Part shown: one piece after another, positions 50,665 through 59,280 of the stretch | How the letters are laid out: each line of letters starts with the position of its first letter | How positions within the stretch are numbered: the stretch's first letter is position 1 | Source of the DNA: Roseibium porphyridii | Lineage (GTDB): Bacteria; Pseudomonadota; Alphaproteobacteria; Rhizobiales; Stappiaceae | Reading direction: 5' to 3' | DNA: 64,000 bases | Assembly (NCBI RefSeq): GCF_026191725.2 | Contig: NZ_CP120863.1 | Coordinates: 2,398,001-2,462,000, forward strand | Notes under the pieces: model-generated | Seen by the model: only the letters and a program-made list of their open reading frames with translations | Told to the model about the DNA's origin: nothing | Databases searched by the model: none | Position numbers and translations under genes: made by a program

Positions 50665-51366
50665 TCAGGCTTCATCCGCCAATCGGGCGTCTGAGATCAC
50701 ATGAAGAGCTGCTTTGGTGATGTGGCCACGCAAGAGGTTCTGGCCGGTCTTTGTGTCCCCGGACAAAACAGCGTCTTTCAGTTCGTTATGCTCATTCGCG
50801 CTTTTTTCAACCCAGCGACGTCTCGACACTTCGCTGCGATCATTGGCATGTGCCATCAACCTGTAGCGACGGCTTTGATCATATTGCACAGAGATCAGCT
50901 CAATCAGTTTCGGTGAACCACAATTGCCAGCGATGGCCATGTGAAAGGTCTTGTTGCGTTCATCCCACTCCAGAGCCGCATTTATGGGATCGGTCGGCAT
51001 TTGTCGCTCAACTTCAGACAAAGCGTAGTGGGTGGCAACGACTTCAGAGCGCCAGTCCACGGTCGACCGCTTTATGGCCCACTCCAGCGCCAAGACTTCG
51101 AGTTCGGCCCTGACCCGGATACTGTCCTGGAGCTCGTCTCGCGAGGGATTCAGAACGCGAAAGCCCTTGGATTCTTCGAAGCTTACATATCCCTCACCAA
51201 CGAGAAGAGACAATGCTTCGCGGACTGATGGATGCGACACTGAGTAGGTTCGCTTCAGCCCTTCAATGTTCAGTTTTACGCCAGGCTGTATTACCCCGAG
51301 AGAGATGTCGAGACGTAACTGATTGGACAGGGCAGCAATGACTGAGCCTTGTTTTTGCACTTTCAC
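50665..51366 (-). CDS. GntR family regulator, FCD domain
   Basis: The 233-residue protein has an N-terminal winged helix (LRLDISLGVIQPGVKLNIEGLKRTYSVSHPSVREALSLLVGEGYV) and a C-terminal all-helical FCD domain whose His/Asp metal-ligand positions include FHMAIAG. The start is GTG at 51366 with GGGAGG upstream. It sits between the TRAP operon and the SDR gene, and one palindrome occurs before each, so it probably controls uptake and oxidation of one organic acid or sugar acid. Confidence 0.9.
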   Translation of the reverse strand: MKVQKQGSVIAALSNQLRLDISLGVIQPGVKLNIEGLKRTYSVSHPSVREALSLLVGEGYVSFEESKGFRVLNPSRDELQDSIRVRAELEVLALEWAIKRSTVDWRSEVVATHYALSEVERQMPTDPINAALEWDERNKTFHMAIAGNCGSPKLIELISVQYDQSRRYRLMAHANDRSEVSRRRWVEKSANEHNELKDAVLSGDTKTGQNLLRGHITKAALHVISDARLADEA

Positions 51367-51440
51367 TTACCTCCCACATCCAACCAATCAAACTGTATCG
51401 TCAGCCTAGGATACGGGTTTGACCATTGCAACAATTCAAT

Positions 51441-51453
51441 AATATGCGATATT
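51441..51453. promoter_or_regulatory. Inverted repeat upstream of GntR and SDR genes
   Basis: AATAT-GCG-ATATT is a perfect 5-base inverted repeat in the 150-base divergent gap, just before the palindrome at 51456-51468. It could be a second regulator or RNA polymerase element; the sequence is AT-rich. Confidence 0.35.
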
Positions 51454-51455
51454 TA

Positions 51456-51468
51456 ATCATAATATGAT
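51456..51468. promoter_or_regulatory. Candidate GntR operator upstream of the SDR gene
   Basis: ATCATA-A-TATGAT is a perfect 13-base palindrome, in the gap between the divergent GntR and SDR genes. It shares ATCATAATATGA with the site before the TRAP operon. Confidence 0.68.
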
Positions 51469-51516
51469 TTATATGCAGGCAAATTTGCGGTGGGCAGGAG
51501 TGGTTCAAACTGATGC

Positions 51517-52245
51517 ATGATCGGGATGCCTAGTTTCAGACCTTTAAGATCCATTGTGACCGGCGGTTCCGGTGCGCTCGGCAGTGCCATTGTGCGATCC
51601 TTGTGTGAACGAGGCGACCAAGTCGTTTGTCTGGACCAACACGCTCCGGCCACATGCATGGCTGAGTTCGTCAAGGTCGATGTTACCCAAAGGCCATCGG
51701 TTGATCGCGCGATCAGACACGCTGTCGAGCACATGGGCGGTTTGGATGTCCTGGTCCATGCCGCTGGCATGATCAGGGCGGCAAGGTTCAGTGATCTCAC
51801 TGAAGAAGATTTCGAATGCCACCTCAACACCAATCTGCTCGGTGCGTTTCGAGTGGCGCAACAGGCCAGCATCCACATGATGGAAAACGGCGGGAGGATC
51901 GTCTTCATTACGTCAATCCATGGACAGATCGGCGTGACGGGGCGAAGCGCCTATGCCGCTTCGAAGGGCGCGGTTGCGTCATTGGCGCGCGTGATGGCCG
52001 CAGAACTTGCCAAACATCGTATTCGCGTCAACGTATTGGCACCAGGCGCTGTGGATGGCGGCATGATGCCCGATCCGAAGTCACGTGATGGTTGGATTGC
52101 CGCGACACCCAGTGACAGGGTCGCGTATCTGGAAGAAGTCGCGGCTGTTGCCGCAATGCTTGCCTCCGATGAGGCAAGCTTCGTCAATGGTCAAGTTCTT
52201 GCCGTTGATGGCGGCGCCAGCACTGTGCGTTCAATTGGAAGATAG
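51517..52245 (+). CDS. SDR family oxidoreductase
   Basis: The 242-residue classical SDR has TGGSGALG (about 15-22), HAAG in place of NNAG, a serine in FITSIHGQIG, YAASKGA (catalytic Tyr and Lys) and a C-terminal SFVNGQVLAVDGGAS. It should oxidise or reduce a hydroxy/oxo substrate with NAD(P). It is divergent from the GntR gene and shares an operator motif with the TAXI-TRAP operon, so it likely acts on the imported compound. The start may be the ATG at 51517 or at 51526. Confidence 0.88.
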   Translation: MIGMPSFRPLRSIVTGGSGALGSAIVRSLCERGDQVVCLDQHAPATCMAEFVKVDVTQRPSVDRAIRHAVEHMGGLDVLVHAAGMIRAARFSDLTEEDFECHLNTNLLGAFRVAQQASIHMMENGGRIVFITSIHGQIGVTGRSAYAASKGAVASLARVMAAELAKHRIRVNVLAPGAVDGGMMPDPKSRDGWIAATPSDRVAYLEEVAAVAAMLASDEASFVNGQVLAVDGGASTVRSIGR

Positions 52246-52322
52246 CTGGGCAATAGCTCGAGCGAAGTGTGCCGAACAACAACAATAGTCCATTAGTGAA
52301 ATCTGAGTGGACTGTGCCTGTG

Positions 52323-53261
52323 TCAGCTCAACCGGTAATTTTCAAGATGGCCGGTACAGGGATTTGATTTCAAATGCGACCAGATTTTCTGCACGAGCGG
52401 AGAGGGTGCGTCGCGTTTCTTGAAGACCCAAATTTCCAGGTTGGTGTCGTATCGACCTTCCCCTGCCAATGCCAGCCTCCCTGCCTGAACGTCTTCATAA
52501 GCGCTGCAGGCAGGCAGCCAAAGCATCTTCTGGTCGAGGTGGGCAAGCCGTTTCATGAACTCGCACGTGCCGCTTTGCGAGGTGCACACGAAGTCCGGAT
52601 CCTGCGCGGTCATCGATGAAAACAGAAGGTCTTCGACTTTGGAGAAGTAACCGGTTTGGCCGTAGCCAATATATTCAAGACCGGTGCTTGGCGGCTTGTC
52701 GACGTCGAAGGCGGGACGTCCCTTTGCATCAACGGCAGTACAAAGATGCATAGTGTCATCGCCGAGTTTGATTGAATCGAATTCCTGATGCTCAAAAAAT
52801 GCCGGGACCTCTGGCTTAAAATAGAGCACCAGCAGATCCATCTTTCGATCACCGAGCAATTCCACCATTTCATAGAAATCGTAGCTGTCTATTGAAACGG
52901 AAAACGAACCACAGCCCTGCTTGATTTGATGAAGCCACTCCGGCACGAAGCTGAGCGCCAGCGACGTTGAGGCCGCAAGGCGAATGTCCGGTGTTGTCGC
53001 GGAATTTCGTCTTTGGAATTCAACGCGGTTGAGTTCCAGTTCCCGCAGTACATTTTGTGCCGAAGCGTGAAAGATTTCACCTTCTGGGGTGAGCGAAACA
53101 GGGTAGCTGCTTCGGTCGAAAAGTTCCGTGCCAAGCCAGGTTTCGAGGGCTTTGATCCGTCTGCTGAAGGCGGATTGGGTGATGTTGCGCTCGTCGGCTG
53201 CCTGGGAGAAGTTTCCGCGTTTGCTCAGAACCAGAAAGTCGGCCAGCCAATTGGTGTCCAC
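52323..53261 (-). CDS. LysR family transcription regulator
   Basis: I choose the GTG at 53261 (312 residues), which starts right before the winged helix (NWLADFLVLSKRGNFSQAADERNITQSAFSRRIKALE) and is preceded by an AAGGA-type site; a longer reading to 53396 lacks support. The C-terminal effector domain has SIDSYDFYEMVELLGDRKMDLLV. It is divergent from the dipeptide-type ABC operon at 53472, its likely target, with 210 bases between. Confidence 0.88.
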   Translation of the reverse strand: MDTNWLADFLVLSKRGNFSQAADERNITQSAFSRRIKALETWLGTELFDRSSYPVSLTPEGEIFHASAQNVLRELELNRVEFQRRNSATTPDIRLAASTSLALSFVPEWLHQIKQGCGSFSVSIDSYDFYEMVELLGDRKMDLLVLYFKPEVPAFFEHQEFDSIKLGDDTMHLCTAVDAKGRPAFDVDKPPSTGLEYIGYGQTGYFSKVEDLLFSSMTAQDPDFVCTSQSGTCEFMKRLAHLDQKMLWLPACSAYEDVQAGRLALAGEGRYDTNLEIWVFKKRDAPSPLVQKIWSHLKSNPCTGHLENYRLS

Positions 53262-53471
53262 CTCGTTTTTCCTTCTGAGACACTGCCGAATAAATAAGCA
53301 GTACGTGAAACTATGCAAAATTTGCATAACAAGGCTGTTGGTTGAATTCAAGCAATCGATATAAGCTTTTGCTTCAGGTGCGGATAACTTGCTCATTCAA
53401 CGAAGCGACACCGCACACGATCCCGCCGGTTTATACCGGCTCCGACCCATTCGAATTGTTCCAGAGGGGGA

Positions 53472-55076
53472 ATGATCGTGAAATTTACAGCTCCATTGAA
53501 AGGCCTGTCACTTGCCGCAATCCTGGCGACTTCAGTTGCCTTTCCGGCAATTGCAGAAACGCCAGCAGACACGTTTGTGATTGCCCGCAACACCGCAGAT
53601 GCGATTACGCTTGATCCCGCCGAATGCTTTGAATTCACCGGCAGCCGGATTGTCGCAAACATCTATGAGCGACTGTTTCTGTTCGAGCCGGATGACCTGA
53701 CAAAACTTGTTGGCGGCATTGCAGAATCCTATGAATTTTCCGAAGACGGCAAGAAAATCACCGTCAAGCTGCGCCCGGGCCTGACGTTCCATTCGGGCAA
53801 CCCTGTCACCGCGGCTGATGTTGCCTATTCGCTGAGCCGGGCCGTGAAGCTGGACAAGACGCCGGCCTTCATCATCAAACAGATCGGATGGACTGCAGAC
53901 AATGTCGACGAGGCAGTCGTTGCCGTCGATGATGGTACCGTTGAGATCAACATTCTCGCTGATTTGTCACCCGCGCTCGTGCTGAACCTGTTGTCCTCCA
54001 GCGTCGCTTCCATTGTCGACATGAAAGAGGTCCAGAAACACGAAGTCGACGGTGACATGGGCTATGCATGGCTGAAAGACAATTCCGCTGGGTCCGGTCC
54101 TTTCATGTTGAAGAACTGGAAAGCCAACGAAGTCGTCATGCTGGAAGCCTTTGACGACTATCGGCAGGGCAAACCTGCGATGAACCGCGTCGTCATTCGC
54201 CACGTGGCGGAGCCTTCCGCGCAACGCCTCCTGCTTGAAAAGGGTGACGTTGACGCAGCGATGGAATTGACAGCTGACCAGCTCAAGGGACTTGCCGGCA
54301 ATGACGATGTTTCTGCCGAGAGCTACCCCAAGGGTTATCTGATGTATCTGGCGTCCAACATGGAGCATCCGGTTCTGTCGAAACCGGAAGTTCGTGAGGC
54401 GCTGAAATACATGGTCGATTATGACGGCATGGTCGGATCGTTCCTCGATGGACAGTACAAGATCCATCAGAACTTCTGGCCGTCAGGCATGTGGGCTGCG
54501 GCCACGGACACGCCGTACAGCCAGAACATGGACAAGGCAAAGGCGCTGATTGCGGATGCTGGTCTTGATGCCGATACCAAGATCACCATCGACACGCTGA
54601 ACAAATCACCGTTCACGGAAGTCGCCCAAAGCGTTCAGGCAAGCCTGAAGGAACTCGGCATCGACTCGGAAATCATCTTGTCCGACGGTGCAACGCTCTG
54701 GCCGAAATACCGTGCACGCAAACATGAGTTGATCGTTGCGCGCTGGGGCCCGGATTACTCTGATCCGCATTCCAATGCCGATGCATTTGCTCACAACCCG
54801 AACAACGACTTCGAAGCCAAGCTGACCGGCAAGCTGACATGGCGAAACGCCTGGCCTGCTGAAGGTTTGACCGAATTGACCGATCAGGCCGCGGCCGAAT
54901 CCGATCCGGCCAAGCGCGAAGCCACCTATGCCAAGCTGCAGAAGATGGTTCAGGAGGATTCTCCGTTCACCATCATGTTCCAGGCAATCGGCACATTTGG
55001 CCAGCGTGCAAAGGTCAAAGGCTTCGTCAATGGCGTGACCTCTGATCAGGCGTACTACAAAACAGTGACCAAGTAA
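53472..55076 (+). CDS. ABC substrate-binding protein, family 5 (dipeptide type)
   Basis: The 534-residue protein has a signal peptide (LKGLSLAAILATSVAFPAIA) and family-5 blocks NIYERLFLFEPDDL, ITVKLRPGLTFHSGNPVTAADVAYSL, AGSGPFMLKNWKANE, and WGPDYSDPHSNADAF. It binds a peptide, opine, or glycoside in the periplasm; the ligand is unknown. AGAGGGGG lies just before the ATG. It is first of five ABC genes, but a 242-base gap with a hairpin separates it from the first permease. Confidence 0.92.
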   Translation: MIVKFTAPLKGLSLAAILATSVAFPAIAETPADTFVIARNTADAITLDPAECFEFTGSRIVANIYERLFLFEPDDLTKLVGGIAESYEFSEDGKKITVKLRPGLTFHSGNPVTAADVAYSLSRAVKLDKTPAFIIKQIGWTADNVDEAVVAVDDGTVEINILADLSPALVLNLLSSSVASIVDMKEVQKHEVDGDMGYAWLKDNSAGSGPFMLKNWKANEVVMLEAFDDYRQGKPAMNRVVIRHVAEPSAQRLLLEKGDVDAAMELTADQLKGLAGNDDVSAESYPKGYLMYLASNMEHPVLSKPEVREALKYMVDYDGMVGSFLDGQYKIHQNFWPSGMWAAATDTPYSQNMDKAKALIADAGLDADTKITIDTLNKSPFTEVAQSVQASLKELGIDSEIILSDGATLWPKYRARKHELIVARWGPDYSDPHSNADAFAHNPNNDFEAKLTGKLTWRNAWPAEGLTELTDQAAAESDPAKREATYAKLQKMVQEDSPFTIMFQAIGTFGQRAKVKGFVNGVTSDQAYYKTVTK

Positions 55077-55139
55077 GATCTGGTCTGATGGTTCCGTGCA
55101 CCTGACAAAAGATGTGCGGACCATCGACGATTTGAGATG

Positions 55140-55180
55140 CGCGCTCCCGCGTTTTTTGCAGCATGGGAGCGCGATTTTAC
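55140..55180 (+). terminator. Intercistronic hairpin between SBP and permease genes
   Basis: CGCGCTCCC (55140-55148) pairs with GGGAGCGCG (55165-55173): nine perfect base pairs, a 16-base loop, then ATTTTAC. It can act as a partial terminator or 3' stabiliser, letting the binding protein be made in excess over the permeases. Confidence 0.6.
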
Positions 55181-55318
55181 TTGTTCAAGGATCGGCCGAC
55201 TTGCTTGTCACTCCACCATCTATTCGTCTTCATTCCAAACCCGTGCAGCTAAGACGCACCGTGCCGGGAAACACCGGGCGACAGAGGCTCTGGACCCAGT
55301 TTCAAAAGGCGCTTTTGA

Positions 55319-56380
55319 ATGACTGACAGCGCCGCGACCCCGCGCCCTGCGGTGGATTTCAAACCCTATCTGAATGTCGCCCGAAAAATCGGCGGCGGCA
55401 TTCTCATGTTGGCCCTGACTTTCATCGGGTTGACCGCTGTCACCTTCGTCATAGGGCGTATCATGCCCAATGACCCTGTTGTCGCCATTGTCGGAGACAG
55501 AGCGTCGAAGGAAGTCTATGACGCGATGTTCCTGCAGCTCGGCCTCGACAAGCCGATCTGGCAGCAATACCTGATATTCTTGGGTGACATCCTGCGCGGC
55601 GATTTCGGCAACTCGGTGATGACAGGACAGCCTGTTCTGGAAGACATCAAGCGGTTTTTCCCCGCGACGCTGGAACTGGCCACGATTGCAACGGTTGTCG
55701 GCGTGATTATCGGCATACCTGCCGGTGTTTTTGCCGCTGTGCGCCAAGGCACGCTCATCGACCACTGCGTTCGGGTCATAGGTCTTCTAGGCCACTCCAT
55801 CCCGATTTTCTGGCTCGGCATGGTCGCGTTGTTGGTCTTTTATGCCAAGCTGGACTGGGTGGCCGGTCCTGGCCGTATTGATTTCTTCTATGACGGTATC
55901 GTCGATCCGGTGACAGGTGTCATCATGATCGACGCAGCGATTGCCGGGGAATGGGATGTGTTTCAAAATGCACTGTCCCACGTCATCCTGCCGGCTTCTA
56001 TGCTGGCAATCTATTCACTGGCCTATATTGCCCGCATGACGCGGTCTTTCATGCTGGATCAGCTCAATCAGGAATATGTTCTGACAGCGCGCGTGAAGGG
56101 GCTCGGCGAGGGGACGGTGATCTGGTACCACGCCTTCCGGAACGTGATGGTTCAGCTGATCACCATCATCGGACTGACCTATGCCAGCCTTCTCGAAGGT
56201 TCCGTTCTGACGGAGACCGTATTTGCCTGGCCTGGTATTGGTCAATACATCACCAATTCGCTGTTCAATGCAGACATGAACGCCGTGATAGGCGGGACGC
56301 TCGTCGTCGGTATTTCCTTCGTTTTCATTAACATGCTGTCTGACATGCTTTATCGCATTGTCGATCCGAGGGCGAAGTAA
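55319..56380 (+). CDS. ABC transporter permease 1 (DppB-like)
   Basis: The 353-residue protein has the DppB motifs GLTAVTFVIGRIMPNDPVVAI, a GDFGNSVMTGQPV loop, and the EAA-type loop YVLTARVKGLGEGTVIWYHAFRNV. Six membrane segments. The stop overlaps the next start (TAATG at 56378-56382). It carries the substrate released by the family-5 binding protein at 53472. Confidence 0.93.
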   Translation: MTDSAATPRPAVDFKPYLNVARKIGGGILMLALTFIGLTAVTFVIGRIMPNDPVVAIVGDRASKEVYDAMFLQLGLDKPIWQQYLIFLGDILRGDFGNSVMTGQPVLEDIKRFFPATLELATIATVVGVIIGIPAGVFAAVRQGTLIDHCVRVIGLLGHSIPIFWLGMVALLVFYAKLDWVAGPGRIDFFYDGIVDPVTGVIMIDAAIAGEWDVFQNALSHVILPASMLAIYSLAYIARMTRSFMLDQLNQEYVLTARVKGLGEGTVIWYHAFRNVMVQLITIIGLTYASLLEGSVLTETVFAWPGIGQYITNSLFNADMNAVIGGTLVVGISFVFINMLSDMLYRIVDPRAK

Positions 56381-57306
56381 TGTCGGAGCACACGCAAACC
56401 TCAAGTTCCGTTGTGTCCTGGTTGCTGGCAGACTCGCCGGACAATGCTTTCCAGGCCCGTTGTCAGCGCGCCTATATCAGTTGGCTCTCTTTCAAATCCA
56501 ACCCGATCGCGATGCTTGGCTTCTTCATCGTGCTCTTTCTCTGTCTCGTCGCGCTTTTCGCACCACTGCTGACATCCGGTGACGGAACGACGCAGGAGCT
56601 TTCCAATCGCCTTGCGCCGCCGAGCGCCGAGCATTGGTTTGGTACCGACGAACTCGGACGCGATATCTACGACAGGATTGTCTGGGGCTCGCGGGTGACG
56701 CTCTACATCATCTTTCTCGTGTCGATCATCGTGATGCCCATCGGCCTTATCATCGGTACGACGGCCGGGTTGTTCGGCGGTGTTGTCGACGCGACTTTGA
56801 TGCGGATCACCGATATTTTTCTGGCGTTTCCCAGACTGATACTTGCGTTGGCATTTGTCGCCGTTCTTGGCCCCGGACTGGAGAATGCGGTACTTGCCAT
56901 TGCCTTGACGACCTGGTCGCCTTATGCGCGCCTTGCAAGGGCTGAAACACTGACGCTGCGCAACTCCGAATATATCCTTGCAGCGCAAATCATGGGTGCG
57001 TCGCGCATAAGGGTTTTGCTGGCCCATATCATGCCAATGTGCATGTCATCTACAATCGTGCGTTTGACGCTGGACATGGCCGGGATCATCCTGACCGCCG
57101 CAGGGCTCGGCTTTCTGGGTCTCGGTGCGCAGCCGCCGCTTGCCGAATGGGGGGCGATGATCGCCTCTGGCCGCGATTATCTCCTGGATCAATGGTGGGT
57201 GCCGACTATTCCCGGCATCGCCATTCTTGTTGTCTCGCTCGGCTTTAACCTGCTGGGTGACGGTCTGCGCGACGTTCTCGACCCGCGCAGTTCAGGGGGG
57301 CACTGA
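56380..57306 (+). CDS. ABC transporter permease 2 (DppC-like)
   Basis: The 308-residue protein has HWFGTDELGRDIYDRIVWGSRVTLY, LMRITDIFLAFPRLILALA, the EAA loop YILAAQIMGASRIRVLLAHIMP, and TAAGLGFLGLGAQPPLAEWG. It completes the channel with permease 1. One base is shared with the preceding stop codon, and the next ATPase begins 2 bases after its own stop. Confidence 0.93.
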   Translation: MSEHTQTSSSVVSWLLADSPDNAFQARCQRAYISWLSFKSNPIAMLGFFIVLFLCLVALFAPLLTSGDGTTQELSNRLAPPSAEHWFGTDELGRDIYDRIVWGSRVTLYIIFLVSIIVMPIGLIIGTTAGLFGGVVDATLMRITDIFLAFPRLILALAFVAVLGPGLENAVLAIALTTWSPYARLARAETLTLRNSEYILAAQIMGASRIRVLLAHIMPMCMSSTIVRLTLDMAGIILTAAGLGFLGLGAQPPLAEWGAMIASGRDYLLDQWWVPTIPGIAILVVSLGFNLLGDGLRDVLDPRSSGGH

Positions 57307-57308
57307 CC

Positions 57309-58208
57309 ATGAACGGAAGCTTCAAAAAGGAGCCTTTGCGTGAAGAACCGCTCTTGTCCGTTCGTGACCTTCACGTGCGCTTTTCAACCTCCAAAGGTCT
57401 CGTTCACGCTGTTCGCGGTGTCAGCTTCGACCTTGGCCGGGAACGGCTTGGAATTGTTGGCGAGTCCGGATCTGGCAAGTCGCAAACCGGACGTGCGCTG
57501 CTGCGCCTGACAGCCGGCAATGGGCGCATTGATGCGGAAAAACTGATGTTCAGCGGCATGGATCTGATGCAGGCGAACGGAAAGACAATGCGAAACATTC
57601 GCGGTTCGCGCATTTCCATGATCATGCAGGACCCCAAATATTCACTGAACCCGGTTCTGACCGTTGGTGCGCAGATTGCCGAGTCCTGCCGACGGCATGA
57701 AAACATCCCCCGGGCGGAGGCAAAAAAGCGCGCACTTTCAATGCTCGACACGGTTCGCATCCGCGAGCCGGAAAAGGTTTACTCCCTTTATCCGCATCAG
57801 GTGTCGGGCGGGATGGGCCAACGCATCATGATTGCGATGATGCTGATAACCAATCCGGACGTGATGATTGCTGACGAACCGACTTCTGCGCTGGACGTGA
57901 CGGTGCAAATGCAGGTGCTCTCCCTTCTCGACGACATGGTGCGTGAACGTGGCATGGGTCTCGTGCTCATCAGTCACGACTTGCAGCTTGTTTCCAGCTT
58001 CTGTGACCGGGTGCTTGTCATGTATGGCGGACGCATCATGGAAACGCTGGACGCCAAGCATCTCGACCAAGCGCAGCATCCCTATACGAGAGGGCTTCTC
58101 AATTGCCTGCCGAGGCTCGACGGTCGTCACGACGATCTTCCTGTTCTTGAACGGGATCCGGCCTGGCTCACGCAGCCAAGCGATGCCAGCGGGGTGTTCG
58201 AGCAATGA
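57309..58208 (+). CDS. ABC transporter ATPase 1 (DppD-like)
   Basis: The 299-residue protein has Walker A GESGSGKS, Q-loop MQDPKYSLNPVL, signature VSGGMGQR, Walker B VMIADEP and switch LISHD, and the DppD-type C-terminal tail (HPYTRGLLNCLPRLD). The tail lacks an obvious iron-sulfur cysteine cluster. Its stop overlaps the next ATPase by 4 bases (ATGA). Confidence 0.93.
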   Translation: MNGSFKKEPLREEPLLSVRDLHVRFSTSKGLVHAVRGVSFDLGRERLGIVGESGSGKSQTGRALLRLTAGNGRIDAEKLMFSGMDLMQANGKTMRNIRGSRISMIMQDPKYSLNPVLTVGAQIAESCRRHENIPRAEAKKRALSMLDTVRIREPEKVYSLYPHQVSGGMGQRIMIAMMLITNPDVMIADEPTSALDVTVQMQVLSLLDDMVRERGMGLVLISHDLQLVSSFCDRVLVMYGGRIMETLDAKHLDQAQHPYTRGLLNCLPRLDGRHDDLPVLERDPAWLTQPSDASGVFEQ

Positions 58209-58981
58209 TCGAAATCAGCGACTTCAGCATTGCTTTCGGCTCGGGCAAAAATCAGATCCAAGCGGTCAAGAACTTCAATCTTTCGGTCGCGGAGGGGGAG
58301 AGCTTTGGTCTGGTCGGTGAATCGGGTTCCGGGAAGTCGACCGTACTCAGAGCCATGGTCGGTATCTATTCCCACTGGACCGGGACCATCAGAATTGACG
58401 GGCAGCCTATTGCCCACAAACGAACACCTGCCTCCCGCAAACACATGCAGATGGTGTTCCAGGACCCCTATGGTTCGCTTCATCCACGCAGAACCGTGGA
58501 CGCCACTTTAAGTGAGCCGCTGGTCATCCACGGATTGGACAATCGCGAAGAACGGGTCCTGAAGATCCTCGCCGAAGTCGGCCTTGGCCCGGAATACCGG
58601 TTTCGCTACCCCCACCAACTTTCTGGTGGTCAACGGCAGCGCGTCGCCATTGCGCGCGCGCTCATTCTTGAGCCACGGGTCATCCTGCTTGATGAGCCGA
58701 CGAGCGCGCTGGACGTGTCTGTTCAGGCTGAAATTTTGAACCTTTTATCTGCACTTCGGAAGGCGCATGGCCTGACCTATGTGATGGTCAGCCACGACCT
58801 TGCTGTCGTCGGGCACCTCTGCAGCCGGATTGCCGTGATGAACCGCGGCGAGGTTGTGGAGGAGATGAGTGAGGACCAGATGCGCACGGGTAACCTCAAG
58901 CATGAGTATACGCGCCAGCTCTGGACCGCATCGCATGGCTACGATCGCAAGGCTTTGGCAGGGTTCAAGGAATTTGCATAG
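58205..58981 (+). CDS. ABC transporter ATPase 2 (DppF-like)
   Basis: The 258-residue protein has Walker A GESGSGKS, Q-loop FQDPYGSLHPRR, signature LSGGQRQR, Walker B VILLDEP and switch MVSHD. It pairs with ATPase 1 for the dipeptide-type importer controlled by the LysR gene at 52323. Last gene of the operon. Confidence 0.93.
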   Translation: MIEISDFSIAFGSGKNQIQAVKNFNLSVAEGESFGLVGESGSGKSTVLRAMVGIYSHWTGTIRIDGQPIAHKRTPASRKHMQMVFQDPYGSLHPRRTVDATLSEPLVIHGLDNREERVLKILAEVGLGPEYRFRYPHQLSGGQRQRVAIARALILEPRVILLDEPTSALDVSVQAEILNLLSALRKAHGLTYVMVSHDLAVVGHLCSRIAVMNRGEVVEEMSEDQMRTGNLKHEYTRQLWTASHGYDRKALAGFKEFA

Positions 58982-58984
58982 TAA

Positions 58985-59003
58985 GGGCGGTTGAGACCCG
59001 CCC
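58985..59003 (+). terminator. Weak GC hairpin after the ABC operon
   Basis: GGGCGG pairs with CCGCCC around a 7-base loop, a few bases after the ATPase stop. No T-run follows, so this is only a possible terminator. Confidence 0.35.
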
Positions 59004-59280
59004 GATGATGTATCGCCATTGGTTCGCAAGGTACCGCTCATCGCTACCAAGTTTCGTAAAGTGCATAGGTGCCGATAGCGCTTTTTCCGGCAACCAGCGG
59101 ACGAAATCTATTCGCCAGCGGTTATATCAGTTGTAAGATGGTATGCTAGGCGTTTAGCGCGTCGCGGACGACGTGCCAGCTTCGAACGGAAAGATACTCG
59201 AAAGACCATTACTATCGGAAAAATGGATTTCTATTCAAAGACATAAACGCAGGTCGTGGGCAAAACGGAGGACTTGTACG

